Positions 1-12,052 of a stretch of DNA of 64,000 nt are shown in pieces. Each line of letters starts with the position of its first letter. The first letter of the stretch is position 1. The DNA comes from Plutella xylostella (Eukaryota > Arthropoda > Insecta > Lepidoptera > Plutellidae), in the NCBI RefSeq assembly GCF_932276165.1, contig NC_064012.1:15197501-15261500 (forward strand), in the 5' to 3' direction. Both the position numbers and the translations under genes were made by a program. Below the pieces are notes generated by a model. It was not told where the DNA came from and searched no databases. It saw nothing but the letters and a program-made list of their open reading frames with translations.

Positions 1-793
1 ATGCACCCGATTTACGCAACCGATGCAACTTTCCTTGCAGGTAACTCGATGTCATTTTTTTATTAAAAGCGTAACCAGCCAGCTCCGTCATACGGCTTAG
101 AACAATATGCAACCTATTTAGATGACTGAGTTAGATAAGAGCGTGATAACAGTCTACTTTTTACGCGGGAACATTAATTTGACTTGACAACTTGAAATGA
201 GAGAAATAATCGTGGTTACATCTAAAAAAAGCACGGCTCTCTAATCGGTGATTTAAACCCAGGCATGCTTATTAATTCTTAGTTGGTGACTATAGGTACA
301 ATACAATAACATAATGTATTTGTTATAGACGTATCGGTGTAGTTTCGAACAATCTGTTATGCGCTTGCCGAAGGCCGAATAAAGCGAGTCCCGCGACCAT
401 TATAACTCAATCACTAAGATTATCTTTTAATTGTTTACGTCGTCAACTCCACTTTCGGTAACAGGAGCTGTAATTATGTATTGATTATTTTGCGCTATAG
501 AAACCGTTACGCACATAAAAATCCGGAATAATTTCCTGGTTGAAACTGAAGGCCAGTATTAATCAAACGGGATATGTCGATTGCTGATTACAAACTTTTA
601 GACAGGAAAATGTTAATTGAATACTGAATATGGAATTCCCTTGTGTATTTTTTTCAGATCCCTTAGGAACCGATTAAATTTTATACTTCTTATATATGAA
701 ATATATATATGTACATTGTAATACTGATTTCACTATGTGAATATATTTTTTGAATGCCCCCATTTTTCGTAGACGACGCACATAAATATTAAA
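1..793. other. Gene-free AT-rich sequence
   Basis: No coding segment, repeat or RNA was recognised. It presumably belongs to the open intron of the coiled-coil gene. Confidence 0.5.
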
Positions 794-3700
794 CAGGGTT
801 ATTTGCAAGTAGACCTGATCCTTTCAGGAGGTGATAGAGGAAGGCATTTCTAGTCGATTATATCCTATAATGCGTTATCCGAAAGTTAACCATTTCTAAG
901 ATAATTTAAGTATTTAATATTTAAAGATTTTTTGAATTTTTTGAGTTTTTGAAACAATTTAATTTGCACTTCAGCTTAAAAACATTGGTATCGATTCTGA
1001 AGGGCACACTTCCTAATTTTAAAATGAGCTAAAATTTCTAAATTTAACTGACAGCGCTAATTTTTGCTATTCTGAAGGCAACGATTTTAACGGCCAACTA
1101 AATTTAATAGGCTGATTTGACGTCTTTAAAATGAGTGTTCCCATACTTAGGACAAATACCAAATGATGGCAGCGAAATATAGATATCATGGAAATATAGT
1201 CGTTATTTTATTTTTTTAATCTTAATTTACTTTAAATACATAAAAACATGTTAAAAATATATTTAAAAATATACTAAATGCATTTTCAGCCTATTATTAT
1301 CGTGAAAAGCATAACTATTAGTGTTTCCAATGTGACTCATTATAGGTAATTTAGAAATAAATTACTGGCAACCCCAAAAAAATACATTGACTTTTTCATT
1401 GTTTTCTTTCTCCGATTGCCGGGAAAAAATTCGATGGTGATAAATACGATACGAAAGATCTTAAATTATCCGTGATAGCTACTTGCTTACAAAGGTTTTC
1501 ATTACACAAGTTTTCCTATAAGGTAAGCCATAAACATAGTGAAATGTTTAAGTACATATAACTTGACGGATTCGTCTTTGGAATTCGTGTTGATTGTTAC
1601 GAAGATTTTGTTCAAATCCATTATATAAAATGAGAAATTCGCACCTTATTCATATTCTGCTTATTCGTGTATATTTGCTTACGAAATATTTTATAATTTC
1701 AGATGCAAACATAACCTTAAAACATCAGCCAGCAAGTTATATGAAACACAACACCTGCATCAACAAGTATGAAAGGATCCAGTCGCATTCCCGTTCAGAC
1801 TATCTAAGTTACCTAAACAGAAGGTTAGTATTTATACTTACTATGTAATAGAGTGAAAAATAAGAAAAACCCATGTAAGTACTTACTTACAAAATTTACA
1901 AAATTAAATGATTGAGTGTTAAAGATACTTAAGTACTTCAATCTCTCTTAGCGGTGAAACGGTTCATCATCAGCCCATAATCATCCACTGCTGGACATAG
2001 GCCACTCCCAAGGAGTGCCACAACACTCTGTCCTCGGCCTTCCTCATCCAGCCACTACCGGCTACCCGCCTAAGGTTGTCGGTCCAGTGGGCAGGAGACA
2101 ATTAGCCAGTCTTATTAATTGTCTACCGCTGATTGCATCAAAGTCTATCTTGGTATCAACCTACCTATACATACAGTTTGTTTTATGCAGTGCACTATGT
2201 GATGTAGTGAAAAATATTATAAATTATTCAATTTAGTTAATGTTATTCATATACTTATCATATTATTATTGTTACAGAACTAAATTGAAACCCAGGAAGG
2301 ATTATAAAATCTTGTCTTCTCGAAGCGACCTCTTCCAAGACTCGTCAGTGCATATAATAAACAAGATTATTATATTTCATACAAAAGAACTTTGATAGAT
2401 ACATGTGACTATGTTATAAAATGAAATAAAGCTTCTCTAAATTGTGTTACTTTCATTTTCTAGTGGTAATAAAACTTAGTTGGCAGTGAATAAACTTAGT
2501 TAGTAAAGCTAACAAACCCCCTCTATTAATTATTTCAAAGATTGACTTTTGGTTACTTTAACAATGCAAAAAGTTTTATTGCTGCCAACATCATAAACAT
2601 TAATTTGTTTGGATATAGGGGAGATGACCTGATCAGTATAGGTTCCTATTACTTTACTCTTTAGTTCCTATGTTATGATAATCATTATACTTAGGTAAGA
2701 ATACTCAAATTGAGCCAAGTACATCTACCTGCTTTATTATTAGCTAGTTAGAAAGATATGTACTGATCATAATCATTACAATTATTAAGAATTAGCCCTA
2801 CTGTTCATCTTATCATAGGCAACAGGATTTTGATAAGAAGTTTTGTAGTAGGTAGGTAAGTAAGTAGGTACTTTTCTTTGAGAAGATATGTAGAGTCCTA
2901 TGATACTTACATAAGTAATAATAAAAAACCTACTTACCTAGGTAAGTACTCACCTCTATTTCAGTAATCAAGGTAGGTAACCTAAACTTAATGATTCCTC
3001 CTACTTACATACCTTTTTAAAGTACCTACGTAGCCTGTTACAGATACATAGTTTAATCCATTTTCAGCTTTATTTTTGGTTTATAATCATATTTTAGGTT
3101 AGTAAATAGATTAAATATATTCTACCTGTACACAAGGAATAATTAAGTTTTATTGTACCTACCTAATAAGGTACTTACATAAGGAAGCATCCTATCAACA
3201 AGAGCCCTACTTTGGTTGATTTTCGTCACAATTTGTACTCTCAGGGTTGGTAAAAATAACACAAATAAGGGGTAATTTCACATATTTATTTCTCCATAAA
3301 ACAGTACACTTATATCACTGAAATTTGCTTAACTTACTTAAGGAAGACCTAAACTCCAGATTAAATCCATATTTATGCACCTACAACAACGATTTCCCAT
3401 ATATTTCACGGTTTTACTTTTAGAAATTTTAGTATAATTTTAAGAGGCACCTTTCCAGACCCCTTTTAAATTTAGGAAGAAAGTTGCTAATTTTACGTTG
3501 ACATCGCTAAAAATGCGACCTTCAGAATACCAATTCGACCATCTAACCTAAGTTGAATAGTTTTAACGCTGTCAGATTCAAAATTTAAAGTGACGTCTCT
3601 AATTTTGGAGATAAACGGTGCCTTCAGAATGCCAAATAAATTTAGAGGGAATGTAAGCGTTTTTTGACAGCGTTAAAATTAGAATGTGCCCTTCAGAATC

Positions 3701-4161
3701 GATACCATTGTCAACTTATAAGCTTTCAAATGAGATATTTCAATATCAAATCGATTTAGGTATCACCAAGATATGGCCAAAACAATCAGAGAAGGCGGAG
3801 AAAACTCAACAGGGGTTTCCATACTAAAGTGAACAGGACTGAAAACCATCACACTTTTTACCTTTAAATTGTGCTAATTTTGTTAGTTTTTCTGTTGAAT
3901 TTTGTACATACATTTGATTATTTTAATAAGTTAATTAAGATGTTACTAATGCAAAGCAAACAAAAAAAGTATTGAAGTATGGCTAGTTTTTTTATTTTCG
4001 GTTTTAAACATGAAATTTTGGTAAAAATTCAAAAAATCTTTAAATATTAAATATCTTAGAAATGGTTAAGTTTCGGATAATGCATTATAGGGTATAATCG
4101 ACTGGAAATGCCTTTCTCTATCACCTCCTGAAAGGATCAGGTCTACTTACCAATAACCCTG
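794..4161. mobile_element. 3.4-kb element with about 150-bp inverted ends
   Basis: The left end CAGGGTTATTTGCAAGTAG and the right end, inverted, CAGGGTTATTGGTAAGTAG extend into arms of about 150 bp that remain highly similar (794-950 and 4013-4161). A second inverted pair lies further in (about 979-1020 and 3676-3713). The inside has no transposase frame and carries a nested RTE 3' fragment at 1965-2105. TA follows the right end; the left flank is AA, perhaps a decayed duplication. It resembles a non-autonomous Tc1/mariner-type or foldback element. Confidence 0.7.
1965..2105 (-). mobile_element. RTE-like retrotransposon 3' end, 5'-truncated
   Basis: On the minus strand it translates as the end of a reverse transcriptase ORF (RRVAGSGWMRKAEDRVLW...VAYVQQWMIMG, stop), followed by ATGATG repeats. 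This is the best preserved of eight such pieces in the window. Confidence 0.75.
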
Positions 4162-4167
4162 TATACT

Positions 4168-4368
4168 AGCTGTTCTCGCGCTCTTCGCTTCACCTTAAAA
4201 AGTTTTCCCGTGGGATATTCGGGATAAAAAGTAACCTATGTTCTTTCCCAGGGTCTAGACCAAAGGGGTATACCAAATTTCATTCAAATCCGTTCAGTAG
4301 TTTTGGCGTGAAAGAGTAACAGACAGACACAGTTACTTTCGCATTTATAATATTAGTTAGGATAGGAT
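4168..4368 (+). mobile_element. Lepidopteran RTE-type 3' tail (copy 1)
   Basis: It contains the typical blocks CTCTTCGCTTCACCTTAAAA, GTTTTCCCGTGGGA, GTTCAGTAGTTTTGGCGTGA and CGCATTTATAATATTAGT. A second copy is inverted at 56941-57142 in Prx6 intron 1. Confidence 0.7.
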
Positions 4369-6036
4369 GTGTAACCTACTCGTACCTACCAACATAAGTA
4401 GATAAACCTAGCTAACACTCGTCTGATTCATTGACCTATATTTTATAATCATTACAATAATAGACCGGCGGATGCAGTGACATTGATTTTATATTTATAA
4501 ACAATTCAATTCAATCAATCAGTTTAGTTGTTTTTTACTTAGAGCAGATCTTTCAATGGCTAGATATATTAAGTTATCTGGGGAATATTTTTTATGCTGT
4601 CTGAGTATTTGAACGTAAAAAATCAGCCTCTATTTCTTAGAATATACCTATAATAATGGTTTTAGCAAAGACAAAAATCAAATTTTATCAAACACTTATG
4701 TAAAAAATTACGTACCGACTTAAAAAAAATAAGTTTGGGTATTTGTACCAAATTGTAGCGTTAGCCGCGAACTTACTTATTACACGACCACTTCTGAACC
4801 ACTCTATGAGCAATTAGGTACCCAAACCATTAAAGCGTCTGCACTAAGTAGAAAATGAGCAGCGTTTAAGGTGCATCTAAACAGCTCTAGTCCTCTAAAA
4901 GAGGTTTCTACTGTAAGTAACAATGAGAAGACAGACCGCAAAGACGCCAGCAATTAACATACCTCCGGTTACTCCTATAGAGCCTCCACAGTGTCGCAAC
5001 CAGAGAATTAGGTCTTAATTGACAACAAAGTATGTCACAGCAGATAAACTTAATCGTAAACCGAGTTACGACATCGCGAATTGTCAGTACAACGGTAGCG
5101 ATCGATCAAATCCTCTACAGTTCAACCATATTGCATTTATCTTTTTACCTTATTGCATGCACTTATCTCATTGTTAATTAACTCAGTCTCTTCATTTGAC
5201 TGTGACATCATTATTATGGTTTCGGTTACTTTGTCAATATTGGTACAGCTTTTACTACATAATGTACTGTAGTGTAGGTATTTCATTTTACATTGGAAAC
5301 GAGAAAATGATTTGAATGAAATGAATGGGACATTGAGTCTTTGCCTGTGTAGGTAGGTACTACTTAGGCATAATTACATAAAATAGGTTACGTTATTTAG
5401 CCAATTATATCAAGGTGGATAATTTATTGACTACTTTTGGTGGCTATTCTCAGTCCTCGGTCTTCTTCATCCGATCACAGCCACCGTAAATGGTTTTTTC
5501 GGCCGATATGACCAACCATACCATTGAACAAAATACATTTATTTTGCCATTACCACATGAGCTAGTTGATTGTTATATCTTGAGTCTTGACTATGTAACC
5601 TTAGTTTACTGATGGATAGCCTCATTCTAATACTTGTAGGTCGACGTCTATAATTTCTAGCATATCTAATCATAAGATTAAATGAAATTGTTACCTATCT
5701 ACCTACAATGACTACTCGTTCGCACATTAGTTGTGTTAACACGTATATAAATTACCTGTGTTGGAAATCATTACGGAGTTAAAAGCTAGTTTTTGCTAAG
5801 TTGCACCCATTAATACTCTGACGTGGTCATGTAATGATTGATTTTAGTCATTGATAAAATTATATTCAATAACATACATTTCTAATACGACTTTCGCAAA
5901 AATAGTTTTCGCGAGCAAACATGTTAAAATACCTATATAACTAGACCAATGAATAGTGGTCTTGTGTATGGAAACGTGTAAAATAGACGCACAGCTTCAT
6001 GCAAAATTAATGTAACAGCTATTATAGTATACTCAC
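4369..6036. other. Gene-free intronic sequence
   Basis: AT-rich. Apart from the RTE scrap at 5446-5505 I see nothing that can be named, and no candidate fourth exon of the coiled-coil gene. Confidence 0.5.
5446..5505 (-). mobile_element. Degenerate RTE-like 3' scrap
   Basis: CAGTCCTCGGTCTTCTTCATCC is kept in part from the same 3' end as the piece at 1965-2105; the remainder is too diverged to align by eye. Confidence 0.45.
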
Positions 6037-6193
6037 TTTGACATCCTTGTAGTTAGCGACAATTTCCGACGCGAAGGTGTTGTTACCGATGATGGGCTTG
6101 TTCTTGACGCTCGGGAAGATGATGCCTCCCTTGCGGCTGGCGGGGCGGGTAGCGTTGGCGGCGGGCGCCGGCGTCGCGGGCGGCGCGTTGGGG
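6037..6193 (-). CDS. Exon 3 of a secreted coiled-coil protein gene (partial gene)
   Basis: This exon gives 52 full codons plus one nucleotide that completes a split serine codon (AG from exon 2, C here). The acceptor is CCTGCAG and the donor is AAA|GTGAGT, leaving phase 0. The peptide is first rich in Pro/Ala/Thr (APPATPAPAANAT), then reads SRKGGIIFPSVKNKP and ends IVANYKDVK. Two N-glycosylation sequons (NAT, NNT) agree with secretion. The intron to exon 2 is only 161 bp. No further exon was found between here and the left edge, so the next intron exceeds 6 kb and the C-terminus lies outside the window. A fibrinogen-like C-terminal domain would suit a secreted coiled-coil stalk followed by a Pro/Thr hinge, but that is inference only. 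Confidence 0.75.
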
Positions 6194-6354
6194 CTGCAGG
6201 CGACACACACGATTAGTCACCTACCCTACACTGTGAGACCTGGATTACTGCAGTCAAAGGTTCAATGGTGAAAATCGCAAAGGCAAGTCGCAAGCGCAAT
6301 CGCAATCGCTGTTGCAGAGAAGGAGTCGGGGGTGTGTATGTAGAAGGATGTCAC

Positions 6355-7503
6355 CTGTAGGTGGAGGTGGCGGGCGCGGCGGGCGCGGGCGCGGGGGTCG
6401 GGGGGGCGTCGGGCGCGGGGTCGTCCACGCGGTAGCGCGTCGGCGCGTACTCCACGAGCCGGTCGATGGTGGGGTCCAGCAGCAGCTCAGCCGGCACGGG
6501 CCGCTGCGCCAGCGTCGCCACGTCGTCCTCCTGCTTCTTCAGCCGCTTCTCCACCATGTCCAGGTTCTCAATGATCAGGTTCGTCTTCAGCCGCAGGTCG
6601 CTGTGGATCTGGCCGATGGCGCGCTCCTGCCGCTGCGTCTGCGTCAGCAGCTCGTCCGACTTGGGCACCAGGTCGTCCACGGAGCTCTTGGTGCCGACCA
6701 CCACGTCCCACACCTCGTCCATCTTCTCGGAGACGCTCATCATGGGGATGATCTTGTTGACGAGCGCGTCGATCTTGCTGGCGCGCGCGGGCGGCGCCGC
6801 GGTGGTGGTGCGGTTCTTGAACAGGCTGTGCACGTCGATGGAGGCGGCGTCGGGCTCCACCACGGCCGCGTGCACGTCGGCCACCATGTACAGCACCTTG
6901 CCCAGGTTCTCCGACACCAGGTTGATGTGGAACTGCAGCTTACGGTCCACGGTGGACATGGAGTTGCGCAGGATGTCGATCTCCTTGCTGATCTCGGAGA
7001 CCACCTCCGTGTTGAGACCCTTGGCGATCTCGATGACGTTGAGGCTGATCGGCTTCTTCTCGCTGGCCTCGGCGTTGATGTCGTCGACGGGCAGGAAATT
7101 GTTGTCGATCTGGTTCTTGAGGCCGACGAGCTTAGAGTCGATGTCGGACACCTTCTGGTCGAGGGACTCGAGCTTCCGGTCGAGCAGGAGCGCGTCGCTG
7201 GCTCTGCGGGCGGCCTCGGTCTTGGCGGCCTCGGTCCTAGCTGCTTCTGTCCGGGCCGCCTGGCTCCTCGTGGTTCGCTCGGCCTCCTCGTCAGGCCTCA
7301 TGTGGCTGAACAGCTTCAGGTCGAGGCTGCTGAGCTTGGAGATGATGTCGTCGGTCTTGTGTATGTTGTCGTTGACGCGCGAGTCGAGCGCCTCCACGCG
7401 GCGCATGAGGTGCTCCACGGCCTTGTCCAGGTTCTCGATCCGCTGCAGCTTGGTCTCCAGCGTGCTCACAATCACCTCGAACACGTTGAAGATGTACTGC
7501 TCC
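6355..7503 (-). CDS. Exon 2: main coiled-coil region of a secreted protein
   Basis: This 1149-bp GC-rich exon encodes 382 codons plus split codons at both ends. The acceptor is TTTGTTGCAG and the donor is CTACAG|GTGACA. The product begins EQYIFNVFEVIVSTLETKLQ and is mostly heptad-patterned helix (repeated LDxKL, LDSRV and IDSKL motifs), so a long parallel coiled coil is expected. Near residue 80 of the exon lies a short tandem run of about five xTEAA-type pentads. A sequon (NRT) falls in a Thr/Ala/Pro linker about midway, and the exon ends in a Pro/Ala-rich hinge (PPTPAPAPAAP). It is probably an extracellular oligomerisation stalk, possibly of a fibrinogen-related protein; no catalytic motif is visible. 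The reading frame stays open upstream of the acceptor, but exon 1 joins in the correct phase, so the upstream extension is intron. Confidence 0.85.
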
Positions 7504-7894
7504 CTGCAACAAACACAGCTATTACCACCCAGCTTTACGACTAACCAGAAGAGCTTGTGAAAGTCGGGACAATTAAACACCATTAAGACATCGTAAGAAC
7601 AATTTGTGATGCCCGTTATAGCTCTGGAATGAAGGGCAGTATCTGACTTTCGTCGGAGCGGTGCGGTAATTGGAATAGTGAGGTATGCGGCAATAAAAAT
7701 ATAGGTGTTCTTGCCGTACACATCACAATGGGTGCTGTGCGTTGGGTAAGCGTAGATATAGAAACCAATACGTGCGTGCCACATAAGTGGTAATGTAGAC
7801 TTCGTAATCTACGAGACACTGCTTACGAGGTTGCGCGGACAAATTTGGTTGTTTTAAAACTAACAGGTTCATCAAATTTTCAAATCTATTTATA

Positions 7895-7984
7895 AATCAA
7901 ATTTTAAATAAAATTTTTGAATAATTTGGGATCGTTTGGTGTCGGCATTTTGTGAGTGGAACCCTTTCATTGCCCGTGAGTGTA
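7895..7984 (-). mobile_element. MITE family C fragment (inverted end only)
   Basis: It ends with CATTGCCCGTGAGTGTA, the inverted form of the ACACTCACGGGCAATG terminus of the copy at 11093-11322. The other end is missing. Confidence 0.6.
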
Positions 7985-10900
7985 TTAACATGAATGTATC
8001 AGAGAGTTATTAAAAAGTATATTATATAGACAACATAGAGACTATTATTGATGATAATGACGATATTATCGACATCTCAAAACAGTTACTGCGAGTAATT
8101 AAGTCACTGATACTATTAAAAGCTATTGATAATGTTATAAATCTGCAAAACACATTTGTCCATTTTCACGTTCCAGAGTGGGTTACGTATTTTATTCGGT
8201 AAGCTCTATTAGATCGTAATGCTAGGTTTTAATGGGCGGTCAAAATCAAATGACTTTATTCTTTCACAACATTCGAAGATAAATGTACAAACAAAGTACC
8301 TTTGTATGAGGCAACAATGAAACAGAACCTTCATTTAAAGAGTTTAGTCAGAAATGGGGTAAGTCTATTGTATATTAGTATCTACAATAGTTTATCAATA
8401 TTTGTGACCATTTTTTTTAAATAATGGGTTAAAATAAACCCCAATAAAAACCTCATTCCTCTTCGGTAAATTCGAACGCAAGACCTAACACACAACACCC
8501 ATTAGGACTAGGACTAGCTCAGACGGTTAGGTAAGATCTAGATTCCTGCCGAGTTGTCAATTTATAGCCGTAGCCCGTGTCCACTCCGAATACAGCCAGG
8601 CCTGCGCGCGCGCACCTAAACTGACCACTAACTGGACCAGCTGAAGGAGTATTCTGACGTATATTCGATATTTTCTAATATAAAGAAACGTATATAGTAC
8701 GGAAAATAATTCAAAGGATGTGAAAAAAACGTATATCAAGCGGAAATGGGTTCTGCAACACACCGTAAAATCGAAATATTAATAAAAAATCTGAATAGTC
8801 TTCACGTATTGTGTGCGTTGTTAAAATCATGAAAGTCAAAAGCCGTTCTAATATAGCAAATTTCTTAAATGCCACTTTAACCAATCTTTTTATGATAAAA
8901 AGTTTGCAATTACCAAAACAAATTGATAATACAGTTATCTTGGAATAGGAAGATTAAAATGAATAAATCTTCGAAATAGGTATACGAAATTATAACCTAA
9001 GTCCTAGAACCTTCTTTACCATCGTTTATCTAGAATAAGGACACGTTACGTCACAGCAGTGGTCTAACTAGGGCATCATTGTTACCCGAATACCAGAGTA
9101 GTTTCGTATCGCAATACCATCTCTCAAGGGAACAGAATATAGCACTAACGAATCGATCTACTTTCAGTGAAGTATGTAATGTAATGCATCTTTGGTAATC
9201 TATTGAATAAGAGCACACTTTAATACAGGGAGTGGCGATAGTAACATTTTACGCAGGTTTTATTACGGTTTTAATTTATTTCGCGGACTATCCGTCTAAT
9301 CGGTTTTAGCAATACTGCATGAAATTAATCTTAATTTTATGTATTATGCCCCTAATTATCTATAAGATTACAGATTTGGAAATTTAAATTAAGAATAATA
9401 AGTATAGAAATCAATAGTTTTTTTTATAACAAACTACGTTAACTACTGCAAAGGTGCCATACAAAAGACATCAACGCGTTCTTAAAAGTAAGTTCTAGAC
9501 AGTTTTTTTTTTGGGAAATTAGAGCTCTTAATATTTTTTTTCTCAGTATGTCGAGTACATTGAACCTGAGTTAAATGATAAATCATTGCCTGTATATTTA
9601 TGTTACTTGTGTGTGAGTTGCGTGTGTGTACCAAGAAGTCGTATTTTACCTACTAAATACTAATACTAAGTACATATATACTATGTACTATACGTACTAC
9701 TACTTCTACTACGTTGCTTTTACACTCATTTTATACCTACATAAGATACCAGTTTACTAATGGGACACAATAAATTAGCTCTTCTAAAGTGGTAGTACAT
9801 AGTAGTCTTAGTCACAGTACAACTTTATTGTAGGTGCACACAAGTCTCCCTATACTGTGTGTATCCATATTATCCAAATATACGTATTTAGTTTCACGTC
9901 CATTCCATTACATGTACACTTACCGCAGCCGCGTACACTCGACAACAAGTCACGAGGCCTCATTATCGTCAACTGTGAGTACAATCGGCCGCGCGTGGGC
10001 CGCTACATTGGCAAAAACGGCAGAAGCGATGTCGAACAAATTGAACGGAATGGAATTTTGAAATTCCGTATGCTGTAGGAAGGCTAATTATTTGTTTCAT
10101 TGCAATTCTGGTTTGTAACAGATAAACAGAATCATGAGTGATAATTTTACACCAATATTGTAAAGGCGAAAGCATGAATGGGGCGAGTATGTTAGCTCTT
10201 TTACGCATTGTACAAAAATGATTACTTAGATGAATCTTCACATTAAATATGGCGTACATAATAGATACCTAGGCAAAAAAAAAACTGAATCCCATCAGTA
10301 AAAGCAAAGCAAAGGTTTTATAAATTATAAAATATTCAATGTTTTTTTTAATATATAATGTAAGAGGTAATTTTAAGTTTAATGGATATTATTATTATAT
10401 ACTATTATTATAATAAAATATCATAGATTATTTATTTTCTAAACCTAAACCGAATAGGTTTAATACCACCTACTCGCAGATCTTCAATGGAATGTTTTCT
10501 TAGCCTAGACCTTGAAGTGTTAGCTTTCCAACGAAAGTTGAACAAAACCATTTAATTTACAATTTTATCATAAAACTCGCTTCTAATTGCCTCTTTTAAG
10601 GTAATAAAAACTTAAGTAAAAGTGGGCAATTCTCTGTAATAAAAGAGTTAGGTAGGTAATTGTAATCTAGAGAGGTAGGTATGCCTTTTATAAGTACATG
10701 ATTTCAATACAATGTTGAAACTAAGATAGCTTATGTTATGTAATGATATTGATTGACTTCATAAACGTGTTTAATGTATTAAATAGTATACTTAATAGTC
10801 GCAATTATGTCTAACTAATCTTTTTACCAACAGCAACACCAACAAACCATTACTCCCGCTTTTGCGTCTTTTATTGGTCAGCGAAACGATAAGAAGAATA

Positions 10901-11092
10901 CTTAATTTAATTATTTATAGCTAAGTACACACTTAACTCTAATAATATTATTTTTTCCAAGAAAACTTCAAAGGATTGCTGAAGGATTCTGTTAGTGCTA
11001 CAAAAAAACGAGGTGAGCGACGGAGAACTACACTACCGCATCTAAATAACTACGAAAAACAAAATTAAGCCTAAACTTAAAATCTTTTTAAT
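7985..11092. other. Gene-free intronic sequence
   Basis: AT-rich, with short homopolymer runs and TACCTAC-type simple sequence. Short open frames here are chance-sized. No repeat with clear ends was seen. Confidence 0.5.
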
Positions 11093-11322
11093 ACACTCAC
11101 GGGCAATGAAAACTTTCCACTCACAAAAATCCAACACCAAACAAGCCAATTTTTTTAAAACATTTAATTTAAATCTTGAATTTTCTTGTTTTTTGTTGGT
11201 AATTTCCTGATGCCCCATTATAATGTACTTCAATGTTGCAGAAGGCGTAATAACCTAGCTTTTTCCGTTTAGGAGTAATTTGGTACTTTTCTCTGTGGAA
11301 CTTTTTCATCGCCCGTGAGTTT
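11093..11322. mobile_element. MITE family C, complete copy (230 bp)
   Basis: The inverted ends are ACACTCACGGGCAATGAAAA and TTTTTCATCGCCCGTGAGTT. The interior includes AATGTTGCAGAAGGCGTAAT and CCGTTTAGGAGTAATTTGG, shared with the copies at 28097 and 45972. There is no coding capacity. Confidence 0.8.
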
Positions 11323-11514
11323 ATTAACAATGAACATAGTTTACCAACAATGATTCCACAACTACACTACATGTCCAGATAATGAAATGATTGATCTAGT
11401 ATTGTGGCGATTCCATCGGCTTCCGAAGAGAGTTTTGCCTCCGGTGTTGGTGTTATAATTGTCCGCGTGCCGCGGTGTCTCGAGCACTTTCTCGAGAAAG
11501 TATAATATCATGAC

Positions 11515-12052
11515 TAGTGTTGTCGTTTGATAGTACACTATCAATAATCTATCGATAGTTGGAGGAATTCCAATAGTTTGATAGTATATCGATAGTTTTG
11601 ATACCTACTATAACTACTTAATCGAGTATCGACTCTGGTAATCAACTAAATATCGATAGTATTATGGTATGAGTGTTGTATATTATAACTTGAGATTGAG
11701 AGTCTTAACCCTCCAATATTGGGGGTTAAATATTAAATATTTTATTTTAGTTAAGATAAACCTCAAGGTTAGCGCTTATATTTCAGCGGTGCAAGACAAA
11801 TTAATAATCAAACCCTCCTTATGTCAAATATCTCCGAGTTAATTCGCTAACACAGGTCTACGCAAGTGGGGCTAAGTATTGTAGAGTATTACTATGTATA
11901 TTATCGATATTTTGTTGATTTCCAGTGTCGATACTATCGGCGCTCTTAACCAACTGTAAGCAACAATGAGCTATTGATAAGCCTATCGATTTGGTCCATG
12001 CTGCATGGTCGATGAATCGATGGTTGGTTCGATCGGTTTTGCGGCAACACTA
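11515..12052. mobile_element. Putative inverted-end element containing a TATCGATA cluster
   Basis: The left end TAGTGTTGTCG is matched by CGGCAACACTA at the right end. Between them are four exact TATCGATA octamers (11550, 11587, 11651, 11902) plus several partial CGATA/ATCGAT sites. The ends are short, so the element call is tentative. Confidence 0.45.

Noticed and set aside
1594..1848. 84-codon open frame inside the 3.4-kb element as a transposase
   Set aside because: No transposase motif; AT-rich chance frame.
6312..7560. Two plus-strand open frames of 410 and 364 codons over exon 2
   Set aside because: They are antisense to the coiled-coil exon. Their Val/His/Leu- and Ser/Arg-rich composition is what GC-rich coding produces on the opposite strand, and the minus-strand frame has matching splice sites.
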